Assembly (NCBI RefSeq): GCF_004000275.1
Contig: NZ_RCIP01000002.1
Location: 744,283-808,282 of the forward strand
From: Saccharospirillum alexandrii
Lineage (GTDB): Bacteria; Pseudomonadota; Gammaproteobacteria; Pseudomonadales; Natronospirillaceae
Reading direction: 5' to 3'
Length of the DNA: 64,000 bases
Part shown: positions 9,699-18,432 of the stretch, piece by piece
How positions within the stretch are numbered: the stretch's first letter is position 1
How the letters are laid out: each line of letters opens with the position of its first letter
Translations under genes and position numbers: made by a program
The notes under the pieces: model-generated
The model's database searches: none
Told to the model about the DNA's origin: nothing
What the model saw: the letters and a program-made list of their open reading frames with translations, nothing else

Positions 9699-12600
9699 AT
9701 GGCCGCCTCACAAAAAATATTCAAGGTCCGCCGGCACTACAACAAATGGGTCGCCAACCAGACACTGGAAGACTATGCGCTGCGCTTTACCGCGCGGGCG
9801 GGTCGCACCATGAGTATTCAGCGGGTGGGAAATACCGCTCTCGGCGCTACCGCGTTTCTGGCGCTGGAAGGCATTGCGGCGGCGGTAACGCTGAATTACG
9901 GTTTTATCAACACCGTAACTGCCATGGTTGTGGTGTGTGTGTTGTTCTTTATTACCGGCTTCCCCATTACCTACTATTCGGCCAAACACGGGCTGGATAT
10001 CGACCTGCTGACCCGGGGGGCGGGTTTCGGGTATCTGGGCTCAACGCTGACCTCGCTGATCTACGCCTCTTTTACCTTTATTTTCTTCGCCATCGAAGCG
10101 GCGATTCTGGCCTCGGCGCTTAAAGCGCTGCTGGGCATTCCCCTGCCCATTGGGTATTTCCTGTGTTCCGTCGCGGTCATTCCCATTGTGACTCACGGGA
10201 TTAAAGCGATCAGCAAGTTCCAGGTGGGTACCCAGTCTATTTGGCTGCTGCTGCAATGCTCGGCATTGCTGGTTGTCATCGTTCACGACTACCAGTCGAT
10301 ACCGGACTGGACTCAGTATGCGCCCGCCAAAACCCCGGGCAGCGATGCGTTCAGCTGGGTGCTGTTTGGAGCGGCGGCGTCGGTATTTTTTGCACTGGTC
10401 GCGCAGATTGGCGAACAGGTCGACTACCTGCGTTTTCTGCCCACCAAGACACCGGAAAACGCACGCCGCTGGTGGTTCTGGCTGATCCTCGCCGGGCCAG
10501 GCTGGGTGTTGTTCGGTCTGATCAAGATGCTGCTTGGCTCCTTTCTAGCGTATCTGGCCATTACCGCGGGCATTCCCGCAGAAGTCGCATCAGACCCCAC
10601 TCACATGTACCAGACGGTGTTTCTGTATTTAACCAACACACCGGCTATCGCGCTCATACTCGCGGCGCTGATGGTGATCATCTCGCAAATGAAAATCAAC
10701 GTGACCAACGCCTACGCGGGCTCCATCGCCTGGTCTAACTTTTTCTCGCGGCTCACCCACAGTCACCCGGGCCGGGTAGTCTGGCTGGTGTTCAACGTCA
10801 CCATTGCGCTAATTCTGATGGAGCTGGGCATTTATCAGTCACTTGAGGCGATACTGAGTATTTTTGCGATTGTGGCCGTCAGTTGGCTGGGGTCTTTGTC
10901 GGCCGATTTACTGATCAACAAACCCCTCGGGCTCAGCCCTTCTTACGTTGAATTCAAGCGGGCGCATCTCTACGACATTAATCCCGTTGGTGTCGGTTCC
11001 ATGTGCCTGGCAACGGCCATTGGCATGGTCAGCTATCTTGGCTCATTTGGTGAAGTGGCAGCCAACCTGGCGCATTTTATCAGCCTGGGCACCTGTTTCA
11101 TCGCGGTACCGGCCATTGCCTGGCTGACCAACGGCAAATATTACCTGGCCCGTCAGTCACCCGAGCTGATTCCCCTACTGCAACCGGTGGATGCCGATCA
11201 CCCAGTAGCGTTGCTCACCTGTGGCGTGTGCGAAAATCGGTTCGAACAGGAGGACATGAGTTTCTGCTCCGCCTACGATCTGCCTATCTGTTCACTCTGT
11301 TGTTCGCTTGATGTTCGCTGCCTGGACCATTGCAAACCCAAGGCCCGGCTGTCACAACAATTGATCGACAGCCTGCGTCTGGTATTGCCGGTACGCGCCG
11401 TGCGCTGGGTGAATTCCCGACTTGGGCGGTTTACCGCCTTACTGCTGGTAATCACCGTGTTGCTGTCGGCGTTGCTTGCCCTGGTATACCGGCAAATGCA
11501 GCCCGCGACACTGGCTGAAACGGCCCTGTTGGAACAGACGCTGTGGTCACTGTTTTTTACGCTGTTTATTGTCTCCGGAGTCATCGCCTGGTTGTTTTTG
11601 CTGGCCCATGAAAGCCGGCTGGTTGCGCAGCGCGAATCCAACCGGCAAACGCACAAGCTGATGCGCGAGATCGATGCGCACCAGGCGACTGACCTGGCAT
11701 TGCAACAAGCTAAGGAATTGGCAGAACGGGCCAATGCCGCGAAGAGCCGTTACCTTACCGGGCTCAGCCATGAACTGCGCACACCCTTGCAATCCATTCT
11801 GGGCTACGCCCAATTGCTGGCCGACCGGCCCGACACGCCGGATCGACACCAGGATGGCTTGGCCATTATCGGCCGCAGCGGTCAGTACCTGACGGACCTG
11901 ATCGAAGGCTTGCTCGATGTCTCGAAAATTGAAGCCGGCCGGCTCGAGCTGTATCGCAACCGGGTTGCTCTGCCAGAACTGATCGAACAACTGGCCCAGA
12001 TGTTTGCCATGCAGGCCCGCGACAAAGGCATTGAATTCGATTTTCGCTTGCACGACCCCCTACCCAAAACCGTTATCACCGATGAGAAGCGGCTGCGGCA
12101 AATTCTGATCAACCTGCTTTCTAACGCGATAAAATACACCCAGGCTGGCGGTGTCTTACTCGATATTCACTACCGCAACCAGGTTGCGGAGTTTGTGATC
12201 AGCGACACCGGTTCGGGCATTCCCGAGGCCGACCTGGAACGTATCTTTGCGCCTTTTGAACGGGTGCGTACAGCAGAGTCGCCCAACCTGCCGGGCACCG
12301 GCCTTGGCCTGACCATTGTTAAACTGCTGACAGAGATAATGGGAGGGCAGTTGGGGGTGGAATCAAAACTCGGGCACGGCAGTCGCTTTACCGTCAACCT
12401 GATGCTGCCCTGGGTTACGCTGTCGGATGCCGATGCGTCGCAACCCCGGCGCATTGCCGGTTATGAAGGCCGCCAGCGCACGTTAATGCTGGTCGACGAT
12501 GACCCGGTGCTGCGCGGCTTGCTGTCCGATCTACTAATCCCCCTCGGCTTCACCACCCTGGAAGCCCAGGACGCCAACGCTTGCCTCGGAATGCTCAACC

Positions 12601-13121
12601 AGATTTCACCGGATCTGTTTTTACTCGATATCTCAATGCCCGGCATGAACGGGCTCGACCTGGCGGCCACCCTGCGCGACCGGGATATTACCGCGCCGAT
12701 CATCATGCTCTCGGCTGACGCCAAGGAATACCAGAGCACCGGTCATGCCACACCGGCGTACAACGATTATCTGGTTAAGCCCGTCACTAACCAGAACCTG
12801 CTCGACAAACTGGCGCATCACCTCGCGCTGACCTGGACGTATCAGCTGCAGGAACCGTCAGACCCGGTGAACGCCTCAGCCGGGCGCACAACAAAGCACA
12901 GCCCGCAACGGCCAAACCCCCTGGTAATACCCGACCACCCAGTGGTGCGCGAGTTGAAAGCCTTTGCCGAAATCGGCTACACCAAAGGGGTTCGCGCCTC
13001 GCTTAAGCAACTTCGCGAGTCGGATATTATTCAGAACGACACCCTCACCTACCTCGAACACCTTACCCGCAAACTCCAGTTTGAAACGCTGGTGCACTGC
13101 CTGGAGCTTGATACACCATGA
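9699..13121 (+). CDS. Hybrid histidine kinase fused to an NCS1 permease domain
   Basis: An 1140-residue inner-membrane protein. Residues ~1-480 form a roughly 12-helix NCS1 (nucleobase/hydantoin/allantoin type) transporter; the conserved LEDYALRF-x-RVGNTALG start supports the ATG at 9699. Residues ~507-547 hold a cluster of nine cysteines that could bind metal. Two more membrane helices (~577-637) lead to HisKA with phosphoacceptor His691 (LSHELRTPL), then HATPase_c (N-box NLLSNAIKYT at 805, DTGSGIP at 836, GTGLGL) and a receiver domain with Asp977 (LLDISMPG). A conserved helical tail follows. This is analogous to CbrA-type kinases with SSS domains. Its stop overlaps the start of the response regulator by 4 bp. 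Sensing of a purine, hydantoin or urea-related nitrogen source is inference. Confidence 0.9.
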   Translation: MAASQKIFKVRRHYNKWVANQTLEDYALRFTARAGRTMSIQRVGNTALGATAFLALEGIAAAVTLNYGFINTVTAMVVVCVLFFITGFPITYYSAKHGLDIDLLTRGAGFGYLGSTLTSLIYASFTFIFFAIEAAILASALKALLGIPLPIGYFLCSVAVIPIVTHGIKAISKFQVGTQSIWLLLQCSALLVVIVHDYQSIPDWTQYAPAKTPGSDAFSWVLFGAAASVFFALVAQIGEQVDYLRFLPTKTPENARRWWFWLILAGPGWVLFGLIKMLLGSFLAYLAITAGIPAEVASDPTHMYQTVFLYLTNTPAIALILAALMVIISQMKINVTNAYAGSIAWSNFFSRLTHSHPGRVVWLVFNVTIALILMELGIYQSLEAILSIFAIVAVSWLGSLSADLLINKPLGLSPSYVEFKRAHLYDINPVGVGSMCLATAIGMVSYLGSFGEVAANLAHFISLGTCFIAVPAIAWLTNGKYYLARQSPELIPLLQPVDADHPVALLTCGVCENRFEQEDMSFCSAYDLPICSLCCSLDVRCLDHCKPKARLSQQLIDSLRLVLPVRAVRWVNSRLGRFTALLLVITVLLSALLALVYRQMQPATLAETALLEQTLWSLFFTLFIVSGVIAWLFLLAHESRLVAQRESNRQTHKLMREIDAHQATDLALQQAKELAERANAAKSRYLTGLSHELRTPLQSILGYAQLLADRPDTPDRHQDGLAIIGRSGQYLTDLIEGLLDVSKIEAGRLELYRNRVALPELIEQLAQMFAMQARDKGIEFDFRLHDPLPKTVITDEKRLRQILINLLSNAIKYTQAGGVLLDIHYRNQVAEFVISDTGSGIPEADLERIFAPFERVRTAESPNLPGTGLGLTIVKLLTEIMGGQLGVESKLGHGSRFTVNLMLPWVTLSDADASQPRRIAGYEGRQRTLMLVDDDPVLRGLLSDLLIPLGFTTLEAQDANACLGMLNQISPDLFLLDISMPGMNGLDLAATLRDRDITAPIIMLSADAKEYQSTGHATPAYNDYLVKPVTNQNLLDKLAHHLALTWTYQLQEPSDPVNASAGRTTKHSPQRPNPLVIPDHPVVRELKAFAEIGYTKGVRASLKQLRESDIIQNDTLTYLEHLTRKLQFETLVHCLELDTP

Positions 13122-14056
13122 ACGCTAATGCCTCTTCAGCGCCGTCCCAGGTTCATCGCCCCGACACTCCCGACGTGGTGCTGGTGGTCGATGACTCGCC
13201 CGATGCACTGAGTATGATTAACGACGCCCTCGAAGCCGAAGGCATGGATGTGCTGGTTGCACTGGAGGGCAAACAGGCGCTTACCATAGCGCGACGCATC
13301 CGGCCCGACATTATTCTGCTCGATGCCGTGATGCCGGTACTCGATGGTTTCGATACCTGCACTGCGCTGAAAGCCGACCCAAGCCTGTCGTCCATTCCAG
13401 TTATTTTCATGACCGGTTTAAGCGACACCAACGATGTGGTGCGCGGCCTCGAATGCGGGGGTGTCGACTACCTGACCAAGCCCATTCAACCCGGCGAGCT
13501 GCTGGCTCGCATGCGCGTACATCTGAACAATGCGCGCCTGACCTCAAGCGCACAGACCGCACTCGACAGCACAGGCCAGACGCTGTTCACCGTTAATGCT
13601 GATGGCGCCATTCAATGGGCCACACCACAAACCCATGCCCTGCTGGCCCGTGCACGGGCAGCCGAGCGCTGGCAGCAAAATGAGCTCGCTTCGCAGTTGA
13701 GACACTGGCTCGGCCATGGGCCCGAACCCGGCCACCAACTCACTCTGACGGGCCTTGATCACGCATTGAGTATTCGCCTGATCGCACAGCACACCCATCA
13801 GGAAACTCTGCTCAAACTCGTCGATGAAGAACGAGCCGCAGGCCCGGCTCAATTAAAAAATACCCTTGGGCTGACCGAACGTGAATCCGAGGTGCTCTAC
13901 TGGGTAGCCAACGGTAAATCGAACCGGGAAGCAGCCCAAATATTGACTATGAGCCCCCGCACAGTAAACAAACACCTGGAAACTATTTTTCAAAAACTCG
14001 AAGTGGATAACCGGACCGCGGCAGCCGGAATTGCCCTGCGACAATTGGCCGAATGA
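13118..14056 (+). CDS. LuxR-type response regulator
   Basis: A 312-residue cytosolic regulator. The N-terminal receiver domain (VVLVVDDSPDAL, phosphoacceptor Asp69 in ILLDAVMP, Thr in FMTGLSD, Lys in YLTKPIQ) is followed by a ~100-residue linker and a C-terminal LuxR/NarL helix-turn-helix (LTERESEVLYWVANGKSNRE, then RTVNKHLETIFQKL). The ATG overlaps the kinase stop by four bases, implying translational coupling; the pair is a cognate two-component system. The urea transporter and urease genes lie 3 kb downstream on the same strand, making them candidate targets (inference). Confidence 0.93.
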   Translation: MNANASSAPSQVHRPDTPDVVLVVDDSPDALSMINDALEAEGMDVLVALEGKQALTIARRIRPDIILLDAVMPVLDGFDTCTALKADPSLSSIPVIFMTGLSDTNDVVRGLECGGVDYLTKPIQPGELLARMRVHLNNARLTSSAQTALDSTGQTLFTVNADGAIQWATPQTHALLARARAAERWQQNELASQLRHWLGHGPEPGHQLTLTGLDHALSIRLIAQHTHQETLLKLVDEERAAGPAQLKNTLGLTERESEVLYWVANGKSNREAAQILTMSPRTVNKHLETIFQKLEVDNRTAAAGIALRQLAE

Positions 14057-14309
14057 TCGGCTCATTTCGTCTGATCTGCGCCGTCATTTTTCTGACAACA
14101 CACGCCATGAGCAACAAAATACTGGCGGCCACCGGCTTACCCAACCCAGCTAAGTTGCTGTGTTTTAAGCATAAACAGAGTTTGGCACAGCAATCGCATA
14201 GAGCGCCAGCACGGTACCGAAGGTGCCACGTCAATTGACTGACTGCTGGAGTGATGTTCGCCGAACCGCCCACTCCGACGCTGACTAACCGTTAAACGGA
14301 GTAGAAAAC

Positions 14310-15425
14310 ATGAACGCCGCACCCACTCTCAGTTTGGAACACGACGCCCTGTTTCGTGATACAACCCTCGGCTTTTACCTCGACGACAAAGCCGACCCGA
14401 TCTTCAACCTTGGCACCGTGACTCACCTTGAAGCCGACGCCCCTCTGGAAAACCCGTCGCCTTATCGCCTCTATACGGTCCTTCAAGGTCGCTTGGGTCA
14501 CGCGGCGGCCTGGCACGGCCCCGGCAACCATTTCATGGCTGCTTTGTCCGACGGTCAGCCACCGCTGACGGCCCTGGGTGACACCGTTATTCTGTGGCAC
14601 CTGGATCTGGCCAGCGATGCCTGGCAGTCACCGGCCGCCATGCCACTGCGCCGGGCCATGACGCTGGCCATGCTGGCCGCCGATGCCGCTTACAAATCCG
14701 TTGCACCCGTACCCGATTCGCAACTACCCGATAAAACCACGCTCTGCGATTACCAGCACCCCGCCATTCAAAAATGCGCCCGGGAACTGAAAGGCAAAAC
14801 CCCCGCCGATACCGCGCGCAACATTTTCTATTTTGTTCAGGCCATTCCTTATCGCTTCGGCACCTGGCAGGAAACCGCGTCAACGACCCTGGCCAAGGGC
14901 GTTGGCATGTGTACCACCAAAGCCAACTTGCAAGTGGCCCTGTGCCGCGCCAGCAACATTGAAGCCGGTTTTATTGAAGCGCCGCTGGAGCTGAGTGTAC
15001 TGGGCATTATTATGCCGCCAAGCTGGCGCTTGCTGATGCGCTCGTCGTTCAAACATTATTACGCCGCGATGAAGATCAACGGCCGCTGGCATTCGGCCGA
15101 TGCGACCTTCAACGACGACGTCTGCGACGCCTTTGTTGAAGCCAACCCGGAGTTCGCCCAACTGGTGCCGGTTACTTTTGCCGACGGCTTCCCGTATAGC
15201 CCTTCAGCCCTGATGAACCAGACCGACCCCTTCCTGAAAGATGAAGAAGTGCTGACGAACCTGGAAGAGGAAATGAGCAAAAAGAGTCGCTTCTCGATGC
15301 AACATTTCGAAGCCCTGAACACCCGCCTCGACCGCATTCAGTCGGTTTATATGCCGTTGGTTAACCAGGCACAGCAGCAGTTCCAGCCGGTACAGACGGC
15401 CCGCCGCGAGGAGTTGGTGGCATGA
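14310..15425 (+). CDS. Transglutaminase-like cysteine-protease-fold protein
   Basis: A 371-residue soluble protein. The transglutaminase-like core spans ~residues 155-270 with a catalytic triad visible as Cys201 (GVGMCTTKANLQVALCRA), His249 (KHYYAAMKING) and Asp264 (WHSADATFND). The first ~140 residues contain a short beta-rich segment and a Met-rich helix (PLRRAMTLAMLAADAAYKS). Such proteins act as amidases, proteases or cross-linkers; the substrate is unknown. The downstream CoaBC-like gene starts inside its stop (ATGA overlap), so the two products are probably made together. No signal peptide, so probably cytosolic. Confidence 0.8.
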   Translation: MNAAPTLSLEHDALFRDTTLGFYLDDKADPIFNLGTVTHLEADAPLENPSPYRLYTVLQGRLGHAAAWHGPGNHFMAALSDGQPPLTALGDTVILWHLDLASDAWQSPAAMPLRRAMTLAMLAADAAYKSVAPVPDSQLPDKTTLCDYQHPAIQKCARELKGKTPADTARNIFYFVQAIPYRFGTWQETASTTLAKGVGMCTTKANLQVALCRASNIEAGFIEAPLELSVLGIIMPPSWRLLMRSSFKHYYAAMKINGRWHSADATFNDDVCDAFVEANPEFAQLVPVTFADGFPYSPSALMNQTDPFLKDEEVLTNLEEEMSKKSRFSMQHFEALNTRLDRIQSVYMPLVNQAQQQFQPVQTARREELVA

Positions 15426-16693
15426 CCCGAAGACCGACGGCCGCTGGCCTGTTTGACTGGAATTTTCAGGCTCCGACGCCGAGCGACATGGGCGATCACG
15501 ATGTGCCGGTGATCTCCAATCGCCTTGCTGGCAAGCGCGTCGCTCTTTTGGTTACCGGCGGCATTGCCGCCATGAAAACCCCGCAAATCGCACGCGGTTT
15601 GCGCCGGCATGGCGCCGAGGTTGTCGCCTTCGCATCGGACGACGCCCTGCGCTATGTGGCCCGGGAAGCCCTGGAATGGGCCACCTGCTCACCCGTGGTC
15701 AGCACCCTGACCTGGGCGGCGGAACATTTATCCGACAACGCCCCTTTCGATGCTTACCTGGTGGCTCCGGCCACCCACAACACCATTGCCAAAATGGCCA
15801 ACGGCATCGCCGATACCGTCATTACGTCGGCACTGGCATCGGCACTGGGCAGAATGGAACAGGGCCGCACCAAAATCCTGATCGCCCCAACCATGCACGG
15901 CACCCTGCACAACAGCGTACTGGTTGAGAACGCCCGTAAACTCAGGAACCTTGGCGTGCATTTTGTTGCCCCGCGCGACGGCTACGGCAAACACAACCTG
16001 CCGGATACCGATGTGCTGTGCACCAGCGTCGGCCGAATTCTGAGCGACTCCCCACTGCACAATCATTCCATCATGGTTACCGCTGGCCCTACCCCGGTAC
16101 CGATCGACGGCGTTCGCAGAATCGTCAATCGCTTCCGTGGGCGCCTGGGCGCTGCCATTGCCGAGGAGCTCATCTGGCGCGGTGCCGATGCCGAACTCAT
16201 TCTCGGCGACGGTGCCTGGCGACCCAACACAACCCTGCCACTGACCATCACCCGCACCTTCGATGAGTACCGCGACACCGTCGTAGACAGAGCCCAGTCA
16301 GGCTTGTTCGCGGGTGTATTCTCGGCGGGTGTAGCCGACTACCGGCCGGCCGAAGCGGTGCAGGGCAAAATCACCTCTGGCCAGGCCAGCCTGCCCCTCA
16401 ACCTGGTACCGACTGAAAAAGTCATCGACCTGGCCTGCGAAGCGGACTCGTCAATGCACTGTGTTGCGTTCAAGTATCTGGAACAAGTGACCGAGGAAGA
16501 GCTCATCAACGTCGCCTCCAAACGCCTGAATCACGCCAGCCTGGTCGTCGCCACTCGCGGTGAAGACACAAAAGGCAAAGAGCAACGCGCCCTAATGGTA
16601 ACGAAAGACGGAGTAAAACCCGTAGAGGGCAAATACCAGATTGCCGCAGCCATAGCGGACCACCTCGAGACTCTGGTGCCAGCGTTCGTTTAG
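15422..16693 (+). CDS. Divergent CoaBC-like flavoprotein (DFP family)
   Basis: A 423-residue protein with the order of a bifunctional phosphopantothenoylcysteine decarboxylase/synthetase. The N-terminal HFCD flavoprotein domain has VALLVTGGIAAMKT and APATHNTIAKMANGIADT (PASANT-like). The C-terminal CoaB-like domain has VTAGPTPVPIDGVRRIVNRF and DYRP..GKI. Two departures stand out: the PxMN motif Asn is replaced by His159 (APTMHGTL), and the segment that should carry the substrate-clamp Cys reads VAPRDGYGKHNLP without a cysteine. A paralogue with a changed substrate is therefore more likely than a housekeeping CoaBC. It overlaps the transglutaminase-like gene by 4 bp. Confidence 0.82.
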   Translation: MTRRPTAAGLFDWNFQAPTPSDMGDHDVPVISNRLAGKRVALLVTGGIAAMKTPQIARGLRRHGAEVVAFASDDALRYVAREALEWATCSPVVSTLTWAAEHLSDNAPFDAYLVAPATHNTIAKMANGIADTVITSALASALGRMEQGRTKILIAPTMHGTLHNSVLVENARKLRNLGVHFVAPRDGYGKHNLPDTDVLCTSVGRILSDSPLHNHSIMVTAGPTPVPIDGVRRIVNRFRGRLGAAIAEELIWRGADAELILGDGAWRPNTTLPLTITRTFDEYRDTVVDRAQSGLFAGVFSAGVADYRPAEAVQGKITSGQASLPLNLVPTEKVIDLACEADSSMHCVAFKYLEQVTEEELINVASKRLNHASLVVATRGEDTKGKEQRALMVTKDGVKPVEGKYQIAAAIADHLETLVPAFV

Positions 16694-16697
16694 TGGC

Positions 16698-16826
16698 ACT
16701 AGTCCGTGTCGGATACCGGTAATGCTTCTGCGGGGTCAGCGTGAATCCATCCATGGAGCCTAGACCGTAGCATCCATGCTGCGGACTACCCCGCAGAAGC
16801 ATTACCGGCACCCGCCACTCACATCG
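16698..16826 (+). repeat. Palindromic intergenic element, copy 1
   Basis: The 21-nt arm at 16716-16736 (CCGGTAATGCTTCTGCGGGGT) has a perfect complement at 16788-16808. Between them lies the family core: GTGAATCC, TCCATGGAGCCTAG, then a small hairpin CCGTAGCATCC / TGCTGCGG. An outer pair (GTG-CGG with CCG-CAC) extends the stem. Core orientation is plus. It sits between the CoaBC-like gene and urtA. Confidence 0.85.
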
Positions 16827-17066
16827 TGGTCACTTAGAAACTTAAACACAAACCAACCTACCAAGGCCCCAGCTGGGGCCGACTTGTGGCTAGAGCTGAG
16901 TTTAACGATCAACCACAGAGCCCACGCCTCCCACTGTCCATACGTTAAATGACGTAGGGGCCACCGCCATCCTCCCCATACCGTCTGTCACCCCGCTGTT
17001 CAACAATCGATCGTGCTGACACACCGTCATCGATCTGATTCTAACACACACCAGGGGGAAGACAGC
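16827..17066 (+). promoter_or_regulatory. urtA upstream region
   Basis: Leader region of the urea operon. AGGGGGAAG just before the ATG at 17067 is the ribosome binding site. I looked for a sigma-54 type GG-N10-GC promoter, expected for nitrogen-regulated urt operons, and saw no convincing match. No other promoter can be supported by eye. Confidence 0.3.
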
Positions 17067-18353
17067 ATGACACTCAAACCCATACTTCAGGGCCTCAGCT
17101 TTGCTGTGGCGTCCACCGTATTGAGCACTGCCGCCATCGCGGAAGACCCGATTAAAGTCGGCGTACTGCATTCACTGTCCGGCACCATGGCGATCAGTGA
17201 AACCACGTTGAAAGACACCGTTTTGATGATGGTGGAACAACAGAACGAAGCCGGTGGCCTGCTCGGCCGTCCGCTGGAAGCCGTTGTTGTAGACCCGGCC
17301 TCCAACTGGCCGCTGTTCGCTGAAAAAGCCCGGGAACTGCTGACGCAAGAAGAAGTTGATGTGATTTTCGGCAGCTGGACGTCGGTATCGCGCAAATCCG
17401 TATTGCCCGTGCTCGAAGAGCTGAACGGCCTGATGTTTTACCCGGTTCAGTATGAAGGCGAAGAGTCTTCCAAAAACGTTTTCTATACCGGTGCCGCACC
17501 CAACCAGCAGGCCATTCCCGCTGTGGATTACCTGCGCAACGAATTGGGGGTTGAACGCTGGGTACTGGCGGGAACAGACTACGTTTACCCGCGTACTACC
17601 AACAAGATTCTGGAAGCCTACCTGATGGATCTGGGTGTGGCCGAAGAAGACATCATGATCAACTACACACCATTCTCGCACTCAGACTGGCAGTCGATCG
17701 TCTCCGACATTAAAACCTTCGGCAGTGCCGGTAAGAAGACCGCGGTGGTTTCTACCATTAACGGTGATGCCAACGTCCCGTTCTACAAGGAACTGGGCAA
17801 CCAGGGTGTGTCGTCTGCCGACATCCCGGTGATCGCCTTCTCCGTAGGTGAGGAGGAACTCTCCGGTTTCGACACAAGCCCATTGGTTGGACACCTGGCA
17901 GCCTGGAACTACTTCCAGAGTGTGGATGCCGATGTGAACTACGACTTTATCGACATGTGGCACGCCTACATTGGCGATGAAGACCGCGTCACCAATGACC
18001 CGATGGAAGCGACTTACATCGGCTTCAAAATGTGGGTTCAAGCGGTCGAACAGGCAGGCACTACCGATGTCGACGCCGTTGAACAAGCGATGATTGGCCA
18101 AACCGTTGCCAACCTGTCTGGCGGCACGGCAGTCATGAACAGGAACCACCACCTGAGCAAGCCGGTTCTGATCGGTGAAATTCAGGATGACGGTCAGTTC
18201 GAGATTGTCTGGCAGACCGCTGGCGTCGTACCGGGTGATGCCTGGTCCGATTACCTGCCCGGGTCGAAAATGCTACTGGCTGACTGGTCCGCTCCGTTGA
18301 AGTGTGGCAATTACAACACGGAAACCGGCACCTGCTCCGGCACCGTGTACTGA
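17067..18353 (+). CDS. urtA: Urea ABC transporter, substrate-binding protein UrtA
   Basis: A periplasmic binding protein of 428 residues that delivers urea (or short-chain amides) to UrtBC. The signal peptide MTLKPILQGLSFAVASTVLS ends near TAAIA, followed by EDPIKVGVLHSLSGTMAIS, the usual mature start of UrtA. FGSWTSVSRKSVLPVLEE and LMFYPVQYEGEESSKNVFYTG are diagnostic for UrtA rather than amino-acid (LivK) binders. The ATG at 17067 has AGGGGGAAG upstream. First gene of urtABCDE; a terminator-like hairpin follows it, which fits higher expression of the binding protein. Confidence 0.96.
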   Translation: MTLKPILQGLSFAVASTVLSTAAIAEDPIKVGVLHSLSGTMAISETTLKDTVLMMVEQQNEAGGLLGRPLEAVVVDPASNWPLFAEKARELLTQEEVDVIFGSWTSVSRKSVLPVLEELNGLMFYPVQYEGEESSKNVFYTGAAPNQQAIPAVDYLRNELGVERWVLAGTDYVYPRTTNKILEAYLMDLGVAEEDIMINYTPFSHSDWQSIVSDIKTFGSAGKKTAVVSTINGDANVPFYKELGNQGVSSADIPVIAFSVGEEELSGFDTSPLVGHLAAWNYFQSVDADVNYDFIDMWHAYIGDEDRVTNDPMEATYIGFKMWVQAVEQAGTTDVDAVEQAMIGQTVANLSGGTAVMNRNHHLSKPVLIGEIQDDGQFEIVWQTAGVVPGDAWSDYLPGSKMLLADWSAPLKCGNYNTETGTCSGTVY

Positions 18354-18375
18354 GGCTTAAATTGACTCTCCTTTG

Positions 18376-18400
18376 GGGCGGTTCTGCCGCCCTTCTTTTA
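18376..18400 (+). terminator. Attenuator-like hairpin between urtA and urtB
   Basis: GGGCGG at 18376-18381 pairs with CCGCCC at 18387-18392 across a five-base loop, followed by TTCTTTTA. This resembles a partial intrinsic terminator that would leave urtA mRNA more abundant than urtBCDE. Confidence 0.65.
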
Positions 18401-18432
18401 TTGCATTTCATTGATTGCCTGCGGAGGATGCC

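Noticed and set aside
14053-14238. Possible 61-residue exported peptide overlapping the response-regulator stop (ATGA)
   Set aside because: The start looks coupled and the first 20 residues are hydrophobic, but the remainder is basic, low in recognisable features and ends in the leader of the next gene. No independent support for translation.
15422-16693. Housekeeping CoaBC
   Set aside because: Two key motifs are changed and the gene is coupled to a transglutaminase-like gene rather than to dut or radC, as coaBC usually is.
16827-17066. Sigma-54 promoter for the urt operon
   Set aside because: No GG-N10-GC element with reasonable match to TGGCAC-N5-TTGC was found in this region on the plus strand.
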